Shown here: positions 45,309 through 54,516 of the stretch, in pieces
Layout: the number at the start of each line of letters is the position of its first letter
Numbering within the stretch: the stretch's first letter is position 1
Assembly (NCBI RefSeq): GCF_000025625.1
Contig: NC_013922.1
Span: forward strand, 1,736,001-1,800,000
DNA length: 64,000 nt
Direction: 5' to 3'
Origin: Natrialba magadii ATCC 43099
GTDB taxonomy: Archaea; Halobacteriota; Halobacteria; Halobacteriales; Natrialbaceae
The notes under the pieces: model-generated
The model's input: the letters and a program-made list of their open reading frames with translations, nothing else
What the model was told of the DNA's origin: nothing
Databases searched by the model: none
Translations under genes and position numbers: made by a program

Positions 45309-45326
45309 CGCAATCGATACCGTGCG

Positions 45327-45554
45327 TTACTGTCCTCGGACTCCACGGAGAACCTTCTGATAGCCGAGTCCGTAAACGCCCGCGTAGAGCATGATCCCGC
45401 CGATCGCGGCGAGCCACAGTGCAACCATCGTCTCCCCCGAACCGAAGTGCTGAAGACTCGCGTACTCGGCGGTGACACCAGCAACCGTGAGCGCGCCGGC
45501 AGCAACGGTATAGAACAGCATCGACAGCGACTCCGCAAGCAGTTCTGAAGCCAT
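45327..45554 (-). CDS. Small two-helix membrane protein
   Basis: 75 residues with hydrophobic segments at about 12-30 and 43-65, joined by SLQHFGSGETMVA; it ends VLRGVRGQ. This looks like one of the small membrane proteins widely conserved in haloarchaea, but I cannot name a family. ATG at 45554. It converges with the gene at 44963 and the palindromic element lies between them. Confidence 0.68.
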   Translation of the reverse strand: MASELLAESLSMLFYTVAAGALTVAGVTAEYASLQHFGSGETMVALWLAAIGGIMLYAGVYGLGYQKVLRGVRGQ

Positions 45555-45679
45555 TGCACTGGGTAGACAGCCAAGAGAGGTAAACTTGTTCCCCCGAGAA
45601 CAACAGATCGCGGCCGAAATTAGTTAGACTGCTGATCCGGCCCGCCTATAGCCATCGAGACCCGACCTCGAGACAGATC

Positions 45680-46411
45680 GTGCCCGCTTCCGACCCTCCC
45701 TTCCCCGACTCCCGGAACGTCATCGAACCGGACTGCCAGCGCTGTCCAGCACTCGTCGAACACCGTACCTGCATCTCGTGGGGCACCGGGCCACTCGACG
45801 CCGACGTGCTCGTCGCCGGCGAAGCACCCGGCTCCGGTAATCCCGACGCTGACAACTGGCAGGGCGGCAACTGGACCGGGAAGGCTTACACCTCCCGCCA
45901 CTCCGGTCGTCGCATCCGACGCATGGTCGAGCGCATCGGCTACGGTGACGACGCCTATTACACCAACGCCGTGAAGTGCTTCCCCGCGAACGAGGAGTCA
46001 CGCTCCTCGACAGAGAGCGGTGAACCCGCGAGCACGGAGACCCCGCGCACCGAGGACCTTCCAGACAACCGCGAGCCCACGCCAACAGAGCGAGCGAACT
46101 GTCGGACCCACCTCGTCACCGAAGTCGAGACACTCGAGCCAGCCGTGTTGCTCGCGACGGGGAAGCACGCGACGAAATCGGTGCTGGCAGCCGAGGAGCG
46201 AGAGCTGGGCGGCTTCATCGAGACGGTGCTCGAGCCGGTTCGCTGTGAGCAACTCGAGACGTGGCTCGTGCCGATCCTGCATCCGTCCTATCAGGACGTG
46301 TGGATCGGCCGGTTAGGGTACGAGCCGGAGGAGTACCTCACAGCGATTCGGGAGACAGTAGACGAGTGCGTTGAGCGTGGGCGTCCGTCTCGAGCGGGAG
46401 TCGACAAATGA
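45680..46411 (+). CDS. Uracil-DNA glycosylase, family 4/5-like (Fe-S type)
   Basis: 243 residues with GTG start. Four cysteines (Cys19, Cys22, Cys100, Cys141) are placed as [4Fe-4S] ligands of thermophile-type UDGs. Motif A is LVAGEAPGSGNPDADNWQG and motif B LHPSYQ. The residue after GEAPG is Ser-Gly-Asn rather than the common (A/T)-x-E, and the stretch around it is closer to family 5 enzymes, so substrate range may differ. An acidic insertion (about 105-132) separates the third and fourth cysteines. It removes uracil from deaminated DNA. Single gene. Confidence 0.85.
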   Translation: MPASDPPFPDSRNVIEPDCQRCPALVEHRTCISWGTGPLDADVLVAGEAPGSGNPDADNWQGGNWTGKAYTSRHSGRRIRRMVERIGYGDDAYYTNAVKCFPANEESRSSTESGEPASTETPRTEDLPDNREPTPTERANCRTHLVTEVETLEPAVLLATGKHATKSVLAAEERELGGFIETVLEPVRCEQLETWLVPILHPSYQDVWIGRLGYEPEEYLTAIRETVDECVERGRPSRAGVDK

Positions 46412-46435
46412 AGTGAGCAGCGAAACAGCGGGCCA

Positions 46436-46575
<140 letters not shown>

Positions 46576-46617
46576 AGTCGAGGATAGCACACAGTCGACT
46601 GTCAACTATCGTATCCG

Positions 46618-46782
46618 TCAGATTGAACCTGTGACCATGTAGTAGACGAACGTGAAGAACGCGAACCAGAGCAGGGTTCTGAGGAAAATCTTGCTATAGA
46701 TGTCCTTGACCGGTGCCATTGCATGGAACTGCCGCTCGGCGCGAAACAGTCGTTGCAGTGGCGTCTCGTTTCGATCGCTCAT
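46618..46782 (-). CDS. Small single-helix membrane protein
   Basis: 54 residues, MSDRNETPLQRLFRAERQFH then a hydrophobic segment (about 35-51, LLWFAFFTFVYYMVTGSI) at the very C-terminus. It should be anchored by its tail with the charged N-terminal part in the cytoplasm. The frame is open upstream to 47037 but without plausible residues; the ATG at 46782 gives a clean small protein. No family recognised; divergent from the HIT gene. Confidence 0.65.
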   Translation of the reverse strand: MSDRNETPLQRLFRAERQFHAMAPVKDIYSKIFLRTLLWFAFFTFVYYMVTGSI

Positions 46783-46915
46783 TGGAGTACGTGAGTGGTA
46801 GGCACGGTCCATAGTTACCTGTTCCGGAGAGAGCGCCGCAGCACGGTACTCGAGACGCGCCGGCTCGTCCCGACCAGCGGTAACCTTCTTACCGCGAGCC
46901 GACACACAGTGGCGT

Positions 46916-47335
46916 ATGAGCACGATCTTTACCCAGATCGTCGAGGGAGAGATTCCCGCCCGAATCGTGTACGAAGACGAGACCACGGTCGCCTTCCTCG
47001 ATGCCAATCCGCTGGCACCGGGACACACGCTCGTCATTCCGAAAGACGAGTACGAGCGGCTGAACGACGTTCCGGCCGACGTCGCGACGGATCTCTACGA
47101 CACAATCCATCGGCTGGTCCCCGTCGTCGAGGACGTCGTCGACGCCGACGCGACGACTGTCGCGTTCAACAACGGCGAGGAAGCCGGTCAGGAGGTTCCA
47201 CACGTCCACTGTCACATCGTCCCGCGCTTCGAGGGTGACGGTGGCGGCCCCATCCACGCTATCGCGGGCGAAGTACCCGATCTCGACGACGACGAACTCG
47301 ACGCGATTGCGGCGGATATCGAGTCCGAGGCCTGA
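46916..47335 (+). CDS. HIT family hydrolase
   Basis: A 139-residue histidine-triad protein. The triad is HVHCHIVPR and the N-terminal part is IFTQIVEGEIPARIVYEDE...LAPGHTLVIPK, typical of the HINT/Hit branch, which cleaves adenosine-5'-phosphoramidates and related AMP derivatives. A CTTCTTACC sequence about 28 bp before the ATG may be the promoter. Single gene; probably housekeeping. Confidence 0.93.
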   Translation: MSTIFTQIVEGEIPARIVYEDETTVAFLDANPLAPGHTLVIPKDEYERLNDVPADVATDLYDTIHRLVPVVEDVVDADATTVAFNNGEEAGQEVPHVHCHIVPRFEGDGGGPIHAIAGEVPDLDDDELDAIAADIESEA

Positions 47336-47474
47336 CTCACCGACAGAGCTCCCGCCCAGCGAACTGCAACTACCGACGCCGAACTGTCCCTCCAACCACC
47401 GACTCACACTCGACCACCGAGTCGCATCCACCGCCCGTGACTCTTTTCTCACTCCGGCGTAACTCTCGGCACAG

Positions 47475-47798
47475 ATGAGCACCCTCGACCGGCTTCAGAC
47501 TCGCATCAGCGAGTTGCCGATCTCAGTTCCGGCGGTACTCGAGTTAGCCAGCGTCTGCATCTGCATCGGGTTGTTCGTGGGGACGTTCGTGGCGCTTGCG
47601 AGTGGGATTCCGGGGGCAGAGAGTGGTGCAGCTGGGACAGCTGGAGCGGGTGGAGCAGCTGACGCGGCGGACGCGGGCGATACAATCGGCGGGAGTGGCG
47701 GAGCAGAGCTGCTGTGGCTCGGAATCATCGCCGTTGGCGCTGCGTTCGTCGTTTTCTGGACAGCGCTGGTGCCGCTGGTTGAGCGGGTGTACTACTAA
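47475..47798 (+). CDS. Small two-helix membrane protein
   Basis: 107 residues: a short charged start, a hydrophobic segment (about 19-43), an Ala/Gly/Asp-rich loop (about 44-75, AGTAGAGGAADAADAG) coded by repetitive DNA, and a second hydrophobic segment (about 76-100). It ends LVERVYY. No family recognised. Confidence 0.65.
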   Translation: MSTLDRLQTRISELPISVPAVLELASVCICIGLFVGTFVALASGIPGAESGAAGTAGAGGAADAADAGDTIGGSGGAELLWLGIIAVGAAFVVFWTALVPLVERVYY

Positions 47799-47951
47799 CT
47801 CCTGACCGGTTGGTTTTGGTGAATCGCCATGTGGTACCGAGTTGAGCCGGCACAATGGGAGATATGGAGCGGAAAACGGCGATAGTTCACGTCCAAAATT
47901 TCCCGCTTCATCGGGACGGTCGTGTCGTTGGCTCGACCATCCTGCAGACGG

Positions 47952-48773
47952 TTACTCTTGAGCACCTCTCTCGCCCCACTTCGAGCGAAGCGCCGGTGGA
48001 ACCAGCCACGCAGCGAATCCGTCGGGATCGGCCGCTCGTTCGGCTCGGTGTTGGGCCCACTCGAGGACAGTCAAGAGGAGGAAGAACCCGCCGATGAGCG
48101 TCGCCAGCCCGATTCGGTCCGCAGCCGACTGCGACGCCACCGCCAACGTGAACAGACCGACGATGACGAACGTCAGGAACAATGCCCACACCCCGGGAAC
48201 GAGCACCAGGAGCAGGCGAACCGGATACTCAAGGACCGTTACGGGAGACAGGTCCGTATATCGACGTGGACGGAAGTAGTTCCGGTAGACGTAGATGAGA
48301 TGGGAGCCGACGATCATCAGCGCGGTGCCGAACACGGCTGGCTCTCGAAACGCCGAGAGCCACGCCGGGAAGGTGTCGTGTGCCTCGTGTCCGCCGACGA
48401 GTGTGTCACCGATTGCGACGAAGAGAACGCCGGCGACCAGCAACGACGGCACGATCACGCGTAGACTACGCAGATAGACCGGCGGTAATGGTCCGGGGAG
48501 TGGAACCGTTGGCAGACTACTCAGATAGCCATCGTCGGACCCAACGACGATAGGGGTGACGTCCTGATCCTCGGTCTTCATCTCCTGCTGGGCGAACAGC
48601 GCACAGCCACAGTAGACGACGACCAGCGTTAGTATCTCGAACAGGTACAGTACGAAGACGAGCGTATGCAACAGGTCGAACCAGACGATTCCCACGATCG
48701 GCAACGCGTTTCCGACGAGTATTGGAGCGAACTCCCGAAGATCATCCTCGGTCGCTCGTCGCCGGTCAATCAT
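47952..48773 (-). CDS. DUF6498-like membrane protein
   Basis: 273 residues with about six hydrophobic segments: around 17-32, 36-60 (VFVLYLFEILTLVVVYCG), 107-126, 145-165, 188-212 and 220-240. A polar loop lies at 64-100. The layout resembles haloarchaeal proteins annotated DUF6498; the assignment is tentative. The last 30 residues are polar. ATG at 48773. No functional clue from neighbours. The 240 bp upstream hold nothing I can name. Confidence 0.68.
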   Translation of the reverse strand: MIDRRRATEDDLREFAPILVGNALPIVGIVWFDLLHTLVFVLYLFEILTLVVVYCGCALFAQQEMKTEDQDVTPIVVGSDDGYLSSLPTVPLPGPLPPVYLRSLRVIVPSLLVAGVLFVAIGDTLVGGHEAHDTFPAWLSAFREPAVFGTALMIVGSHLIYVYRNYFRPRRYTDLSPVTVLEYPVRLLLVLVPGVWALFLTFVIVGLFTLAVASQSAADRIGLATLIGGFFLLLTVLEWAQHRAERAADPDGFAAWLVPPALRSKWGERGAQE

Positions 48774-49013
48774 CGCTCAGTCGAGCGGAGGGACGACCTT
48801 CATATCAATCTTCCGAACGATAGTCGAAACACGATCCACCGAGCGACTGGATGTTTACGTAACAAGATGAGAGAAAAAGGCGTGAGACCGCTAATCAAGC
48901 AGTGTGCGTGCCGTCCCGTCGATCCGCGCGTTAGGCGCGTAACCGATATCACTCGAACGTGCGATGGGCTGGGCAAATCCAACGAGGTATAGCGATTCAC
49001 CACAGTCGGGCGA

Positions 49014-50072
49014 TTAGAAGAGGCCGAGCACGCCGAACAGCAGATCACCGTAGAGCACCGCGAGCAGCATGCCGAGGAAGATCGGCACCAGAAACGGCGT
49101 CCCGGGTGAGATCCAGACCGTCTCCTTCGTGGTGATCGTCTCGAGTCCGGCGCGCAGTTGGTCAGGCGTCGTACCGTAGGCCGTCCCCTCGATATCCTCG
49201 AGGAAGGACTCGGCTCCCCAGGGGTCGTCCGTAGTCGCCCCGGACGGCACGTCTTCGTTCGGTTCAGGTGGGGAACGCTCAGTAGCGTCGCCGTCCCCCG
49301 TCTCAGGTGCCGCCGCACTGACACCGCCGTCCGTCTCGACCGCCACAGCACCGTCAGTCGGCGGATTCGGCTCCGCGGGAAGCGTCGCAGGGTCGCGATA
49401 GTGTTCGGGGTCCGTACGAAGCTTCTCGAGTGTGCACCCTCGCCAGCGGAGGTACATCCGCAGGGCGTCGAGGTCGAGCCCGCGGCTGGTGGTGCCGTTT
49501 GGTTCTTCCATCAACCAGCCGGGCGTCTCGGGGAGCCGCTCCCAGGCAATTGGCCAGCCGAGGAACATCTCTCGCCGAATCCGACCCGATGCGGCGTTTC
49601 GGATCGCCAGCAGGAGCGGAATCGCGAGCGCGACGATGACGGCGTTCGTCAGAATCGTGAACGAGAACGTCCCGATCGGTGTCTCGACGAGCGGGAACGA
49701 CCACGAGCCGATCGTATACGACGGCAGCGTCGGGAACAGCAGGGCGAGCACGAGCAATGCCTTCGCGTCGGCACCGCCGAAGCCGCCGAACCACCAGAAG
49801 AGATACGCGATCGGGACGACGAGCCCCAGGCTCACCGTCGCCGGCACGACGAACTCGTAGATGAACTGGTGGGACCAGCCGACAGCACCTGCGTGCCAGG
49901 CGAGCCAGCCGTCCCAGACGAGCAAGATCGCGCCGAGAACGGTGAGCGGAATCCAGACGGTACTCGAGACACGCCTCGTTTTGATGTCGCGAACGGCGGT
50001 CCAGGCGAAGACGGGGAGGGCGAGGAGCCGAAGGAGATCGGGCCCCGTCGCCGAGATGAACGCGAGTGACAC
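49014..50072 (-). CDS. Prepilin peptidase, archaeal A24 (PibD-like)
   Basis: A 352-residue membrane aspartic protease that cleaves class III signal peptides of archaellins and pilins. The two catalytic Asp are Asp29 (VRDIKTRR) and Asp102 (GGADAKALL), the latter in the G-x-Hy-D form of archaeal enzymes. About seven hydrophobic segments; a large cytoplasmic domain of roughly 140 residues (about 175-310) precedes the last helix, with an acidic linker. GTG start at 50072. No pilin gene lies nearby. Confidence 0.88.
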   Translation of the reverse strand: MSLAFISATGPDLLRLLALPVFAWTAVRDIKTRRVSSTVWIPLTVLGAILLVWDGWLAWHAGAVGWSHQFIYEFVVPATVSLGLVVPIAYLFWWFGGFGGADAKALLVLALLFPTLPSYTIGSWSFPLVETPIGTFSFTILTNAVIVALAIPLLLAIRNAASGRIRREMFLGWPIAWERLPETPGWLMEEPNGTTSRGLDLDALRMYLRWRGCTLEKLRTDPEHYRDPATLPAEPNPPTDGAVAVETDGGVSAAAPETGDGDATERSPPEPNEDVPSGATTDDPWGAESFLEDIEGTAYGTTPDQLRAGLETITTKETVWISPGTPFLVPIFLGMLLAVLYGDLLFGVLGLF

Positions 50073-50264
50073 GGTCGATGGTGGGTGTGGACGGCGCGGT
50101 ACCGTTATGGTTTCGGCCTCCGGGAGCTACGCTCGGTGGTCGCCGCGGACACGACTGGGTGAGTCGCAAGTGTAGGCGGCTGCCAGCGTGTTGCGTCAGC
50201 GATCGTGGCAAAACGGACACAGTGCAGAAGGACTTTCCCTCCAGCCTCCGCACTAGTGGCGTAG

Positions 50265-51014
50265 ATGACGTACGTCCGTATTGCCGTCCTGAACGCGGCT
50301 CACGAGGACGCGAACACGACGCGAAACTTCCGGCGCGAACTCGACGCCTCCCTGGCCGAGTTCGACGTTACGGAAGGCGAGCTTCCGACGCACTTCGAGT
50401 TCGACGCACTCGTCGTCACGGGCTCGCGATCGTCTGTGTACTGGGATGAGGAGTGGATCGATGCCACGAAGGAGTGGGTGAGCGAGGCGCTCAGTCGAAA
50501 CCTGCCCGCGCTTGGTATCTGTTGGGGGCACCAGCTACTGGCCGACGTGCTCGGCGGTACCGTCGAGGATATGGGGTCCTACGAGGTGGGCTACAGCGAA
50601 ATCGAACACCACGGCAACTCACGGCTGTTCGAGGGCATCTCCCAGTCGTTCACGGCCTTCACCAGCCACGCCGACGAAGTCTCGGCACTCCCGCCCGGTG
50701 CGACGCCGCTCGCCGAGAACCACTACTCGAACCACGGCTTCCGCAAGGACCGCGTCTTCGGCGTCCAGTTCCACCCCGAGTACGACCAGAAAACCGCTCG
50801 CGAACTCGTCCGTCGCAAGGAGTTAGACGACGAGCGACGCGACGCCGTCCTCGCGGAGATCACCGACGAGAACTACGAAGCCGCCTGCGAGGCGAAACTC
50901 GTCTTCGAGAACTTCGTCGAGTACGTCCGCGAGCTGACCGCTGAAGAATCGCAGACACCGAGTGCAACGAACGACGACGGAGACAGCTCAGAACCGGTCG
51001 GACACTCCGACTAA
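50265..51014 (+). CDS. Class I glutamine amidotransferase (GMP-synthase-like domain)
   Basis: 249 residues. The triad is visible: Cys86 in GICWGHQLLADVL, His170 and Glu172 in QFHPEYD. This is a stand-alone GATase1 domain of the type close to GMP synthase subunit A, but longer and with a C-terminal acidic tail. It could hydrolyse glutamine for an unknown partner or a gamma-glutamyl substrate. The ATG at 50265 begins the conserved MTYVRIAVLNAAHED. Single gene. Confidence 0.88.
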   Translation: MTYVRIAVLNAAHEDANTTRNFRRELDASLAEFDVTEGELPTHFEFDALVVTGSRSSVYWDEEWIDATKEWVSEALSRNLPALGICWGHQLLADVLGGTVEDMGSYEVGYSEIEHHGNSRLFEGISQSFTAFTSHADEVSALPPGATPLAENHYSNHGFRKDRVFGVQFHPEYDQKTARELVRRKELDDERRDAVLAEITDENYEAACEAKLVFENFVEYVRELTAEESQTPSATNDDGDSSEPVGHSD

Positions 51015-51084
51015 CTCCAGACCGCACGGCAGACCACACGGAGCAGTCCGCCACGGCCGAGAGAGGCGACGACGGCGTGAGCGA

Positions 51085-51708
51085 CTACCGACGAAGCTGC
51101 CGCCACCAATTTTCGACCCAGCGACGAACGCGAGTCACTCGAGTACGTCCACGCCTGATTCCAGTCCCCAGCTGTTTGAGCACTGATCCGCTGCCTGCTG
51201 TGCGCTGTTTCGTGGTCCCAACCCCACACCCATCCTCATCTCTGTCCTCCGCTGCCTCCTGCTGCGCCTCGAGCAGCCGCTCGTACTGCGTGATGAGTTC
51301 CTGTTGCTGGTCGGTGCGCGACTCGAGTTCGGTCTGCAGTGCAGCGATCTGTGCGCGGAGGCGAGTGCGTTCGATCCGGGCGGGCGTTAGTCGTGTCGCG
51401 CTTGTTCCGGCGAATCTCGCAGTGATCGGTGACGAAGCCTGGGCGGAAGGGTGTGGGTGGGGGTGGAGGTTGGGGTTGGGGTGTGGGTGGGTGTCTGTGC
51501 AGGCGGTGCGAGTCGCTCTCGTGGCGTCGGTTCCAGTGTCGGTGTCCGTGTGGGTTGGAGTCTCAGTAGCAGAATCGGTATTGGTAGCCGCCTCAGCGAC
51601 GGCGGTGGTCTCCGAATTACACGTAAAACTAACGACCACTGATCGATCACGGGCACGAGAGCCGGCGTGGGGGTCGGACTGGGAGTCGGAACTGTGCTCG
51701 ACGGACAT
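51085..51708 (-). CDS. Low-complexity protein with coiled coil and basic tail
   Basis: 207 residues. The first 110 are low complexity: Thr/Asp/Ala repeats (TETPTHTDTDTGTD) and a His/Pro stretch (THPHPNPNLHPHPHP), coded by GT- and GGGT-rich DNA. Residues about 120-165 form a coiled coil (RTRLRAQIAALQTELESRTD). The last 35 are basic (RRGRTRVTRVRRWVENWWRQ). It might bind nucleic acid or membranes through the tail; this is inference. The ATG at 51708 fits; upstream codons look non-coding. Confidence 0.55.
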   Translation of the reverse strand: MSVEHSSDSQSDPHAGSRARDRSVVVSFTCNSETTAVAEAATNTDSATETPTHTDTDTGTDATRATRTACTDTHPHPNPNLHPHPHPSAQASSPITARFAGTSATRLTPARIERTRLRAQIAALQTELESRTDQQQELITQYERLLEAQQEAAEDRDEDGCGVGTTKQRTAGSGSVLKQLGTGIRRGRTRVTRVRRWVENWWRQLRR

Positions 51709-51879
51709 GGGCGACACACACCTACACCGGACACCCACAAAAGCGTCAGTCAGTCGGGCGTCAGACGGGTTTAACGGCCTTCGATTTCGAGCGCCGTTGA
51801 TCGAGCAGGCAGTGTTCGAGTCGGCGCGACTCGCGTGGACCGCCGTAACCGACTGTTCCGGGAACCCCGAAACCCCCAC

Positions 51880-53148
51880 TCAGAGGTGGTCGAGAACGCC
51901 CGCAGTCTCGGCCGGCACCGGCTCTGGCTCGCGACCCGCAGCGGCCGCCGCGTCGGGGTCCTTGAGCAGGTGGCCCGTCGTCAGGCAAGCGACGCGTTCG
52001 TCTTCGGTGACGATCCCCTCCTCGCGAAGCTTTCGGAGGCCCGCGACGGAGGCTGCAGAGGCCGGCTCGACGCCGATCCCCTCGCCTGCGAGGTCGCGCT
52101 GGGCGTCGGTAATTTCCTCGTCGGTAACCGAAATCGCGGTGCCACCAGTTTCGCGGATCCCCGGCAACGCCTTCGGCGCGTTGACCGGGTTCCCGATTCG
52201 GATCGCCGTCGCGCGCGTCTCTACGTCGTCCCAGCGGCGAACTTCGTCCGCGCCGTTCTCGATCGCTTCGACCATCGGAGCCGCGCCCTCGGCTTGCACG
52301 CCGACCAGTTTCGGAACCTCGTCCTCCTCGAGTGCCCCCGCCTGCACGAGTTCGCGGAAGGCCTTGTACAGCGCCGACGTGTTGCCGGCGTTGCCGACCG
52401 GGAGCACGATCCGGTCCGGAACCGTGTCGTAGTCCGCGAGGAAGCCCTCCAGAATCTCGAGGCCGATGGTCTTCTGGCCCTCGAGTCGGAACGGGTTCAG
52501 CGAGTTCAGCAGGTAGGCCTCGCCCTGCCCGGCTAACTCCTGGACGATGTCGAGACAGGCGTCGAAGTTGCCGTCGACCTCCAGAATGCGTGCGCCGTGG
52601 AGGCTCGCCTGGGCGACCTTTCCGGCGGCGACCTTTCCCGCGGGGAGGAGCACCAGCGTCTCCATCCCGCCGCGGGAGCCGTAGGCTGCAAGCGCGGCGC
52701 TCGTGTTGCCCGTCGAGGCGCAGGCGAGTCGGTCGACGCCGAGTTCCCTCGCGACGGCGACGCCGACGGTCATGCCGCGGTCCTTGAACGATCCCGTCGG
52801 GTTCATCCCCTCGTGTTTGATCCGCAGCGCCTCGAGTCCTAGATCGGCTTCCAGACTGGGAACGTCGTACAGCGGCGTCGCACCCTCCTGGATCGAGACG
52901 CCCGACGGGAGCGGGAGCGCGTCGGCGTAGCGCCAGACGCCCTGGTCGGGGTCCGCGGCGGCCGCGAAGTCCTCGAAGGTCGGCAGGTCGTCGTAGCGCA
53001 CCTCGAGCAGGCCGTCGCACTCGTCGCAGGTGTAGCGGACGTCCGCGAACGGCGCGAACGTCTCGCCGCACTCGATGCACTCGAGCCAGACACCGTCCTC
53101 GGCGTCGGCGGGCGCTGCCGGCTGGTCGGCAGAGAGACTGAGACTCAT
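51880..53148 (-). CDS. thrC: Threonine synthase
   Basis: A 422-residue PLP enzyme making threonine from O-phosphohomoserine. An N-terminal zinc ribbon (Cys24/Cys27 and Cys41/Cys44) is followed by the PLP fold with Lys122 in PTGSFKDRG, the phosphate loop GNAGNTSA and the SVTDEEI region. The frame opens at 53235 but MSLSLSADQP at 53148 is the likely start. It lies downstream of the arg cluster on the same strand, separated from argF by 396 bp and a tiny ORF, so it is probably a separate transcript. Confidence 0.95.
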   Translation of the reverse strand: MSLSLSADQPAAPADAEDGVWLECIECGETFAPFADVRYTCDECDGLLEVRYDDLPTFEDFAAAADPDQGVWRYADALPLPSGVSIQEGATPLYDVPSLEADLGLEALRIKHEGMNPTGSFKDRGMTVGVAVARELGVDRLACASTGNTSAALAAYGSRGGMETLVLLPAGKVAAGKVAQASLHGARILEVDGNFDACLDIVQELAGQGEAYLLNSLNPFRLEGQKTIGLEILEGFLADYDTVPDRIVLPVGNAGNTSALYKAFRELVQAGALEEDEVPKLVGVQAEGAAPMVEAIENGADEVRRWDDVETRATAIRIGNPVNAPKALPGIRETGGTAISVTDEEITDAQRDLAGEGIGVEPASAASVAGLRKLREEGIVTEDERVACLTTGHLLKDPDAAAAAGREPEPVPAETAGVLDHL

Positions 53149-53325
53149 TATGTTCTGTCCGACGGGAAGGGGGCGATCGGCAAAAAGGACGTGGATACGG
53201 CAGATACCCGCGGAGTAGCGCTGCTCGCGGATCACCGTCTCAAAAAATGGTCGCCCGTGCCACTCGTGTGGTGGTGGCGATCGTGCGCTGCACCGCTGTC
53301 GTGCCCGAATCTGTGAGCAATCCCC

Positions 53326-53403
53326 CTACATCAGGATGAGTCCCATCAGCATCGCGGGACCGATCAGCATGATGAACACTGCGAGTAGCAGTTTGAATGA
53401 CAT
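53326..53403 (-). CDS. Predicted 25-residue membrane micro-protein
   Basis: An ATG-TAG frame coding 25 residues, MSFKLLLAVFIMLIGPAMLM and then five more (GLILM). It is one hydrophobic helix with a Lys at the front. The AT-rich stretch about 35 bp upstream (ATTATGTATT on the minus strand) could be its TATA region. Between argF and thrC, in the same direction. Tiny one-helix proteins are often missed by gene callers. I cannot name a family. The rest of the 396-bp gap shows no other gene. Confidence 0.45.
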   Translation of the reverse strand: MSFKLLLAVFIMLIGPAMLMGLILM

Positions 53404-53544
53404 GCTGGTCAAACGTGATTTTGTTCCAATACATAATGATTTCTGATCGTTCACGGCGATGCCAGCGTCACCGGAACGGAAATACCGTATTATCACGAGA
53501 AAACCAGCAGTTGACTCGAGTTGGGTCGAGATCTGAATCGGGCG

Positions 53545-54516
53545 TTACTCGAGTAGCCAGTGCAACAGCGCCTTCTGGGCGTGCAGGCGATTTTCAGCCT
53601 GGTCGAAGACGATCGACTGGTCGCTCTCGATCGCCTCGTCCGTGATCTCCTCGCCGCGGTGGGCCGGCAGACAGTGCATCACCGACGCGTCGGGGGCGTG
53701 TGCGAGCAGATCCGAACAGACCTGGAAGCCCTCGAAGGCATCCATACGCACGTCGCGCTCGTCCTCCTGGCCCATGCTGATCCAGACGTCGGTGTAGATG
53801 ATGTCGGCGTCCGTGACTGCCTCGACGGGGTCGTGCGTGACCGTCGGATCGCCGCCGAGTTCCCGCGCTCGGTCGATAACTGCGTCGTCCATGCTGTAGC
53901 CCGGTGGCGTTGCGACGGTGACGTCCATGTCGGTCATCGCAGCGCCGATGACGAACGACTGGCCGACGTTGTTGCCGTCACCGACCCAGGCCACTGAGAC
54001 GTTCTCGAAGCCACCCATCTCCTCGCGAATCGTCAGCAGATCCGCGAGCGTCTGGCAGGGGTGGGCGTCGTCGGTGAGCCCGTTGATGATCGGGACCGAC
54101 GAGTGCTCCGCGAGCACCTCGATGTTCTCGTGTCTGAACACGCGCGCCATCACGGCGTCGACGTACCGCGAGAGCGTTCGCGAGGTGTCCTTCAGCGGCT
54201 CGCCGCGGCCGAGCTGGATGTCGTCCTCGCCGAGGAAGACGGCGTGCCCACCGAGTTGCGTCATTCCCGTCTCGAAGGAGACACGCGTGCGCGTACTCGG
54301 CTTCTGGAAGATCATCCCGAGCGTCTGGCCGGAGAGTGCCTCGTGGGCTGTCCCCTCCTGCTGGGCTCGCTTGAACTCCGCCGCTCGAACGAGGACCGTA
54401 AGCAGTTCCTCGTGCGAGAGGTCATCGATTTCGAGGAAGTGTCTCGGCTGCGATGCGTCCGTCTGCGAGTCGGATATCTTGGAATCTGCGTCTGTGTTTG
54501 CGTCTGTGTCTCCCAT
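53545..54516 (-). CDS. argF: Ornithine carbamoyltransferase
   Basis: A 323-residue enzyme making citrulline from ornithine and carbamoyl phosphate. Motifs: KPSTRTRVSFETGM (carbamoyl phosphate), DAHPCQTLAD, and MHCLPAHRGEE (ornithine). An Asp/Thr/Ser-rich acidic N-terminal stretch of about 25 residues precedes the domain. It is the last gene of the arg run; its ATG overlaps the argE stop by one base (TGATG). Confidence 0.96.
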   Translation of the reverse strand: MGDTDANTDADSKISDSQTDASQPRHFLEIDDLSHEELLTVLVRAAEFKRAQQEGTAHEALSGQTLGMIFQKPSTRTRVSFETGMTQLGGHAVFLGEDDIQLGRGEPLKDTSRTLSRYVDAVMARVFRHENIEVLAEHSSVPIINGLTDDAHPCQTLADLLTIREEMGGFENVSVAWVGDGNNVGQSFVIGAAMTDMDVTVATPPGYSMDDAVIDRARELGGDPTVTHDPVEAVTDADIIYTDVWISMGQEDERDVRMDAFEGFQVCSDLLAHAPDASVMHCLPAHRGEEITDEAIESDQSIVFDQAENRLHAQKALLHWLLE

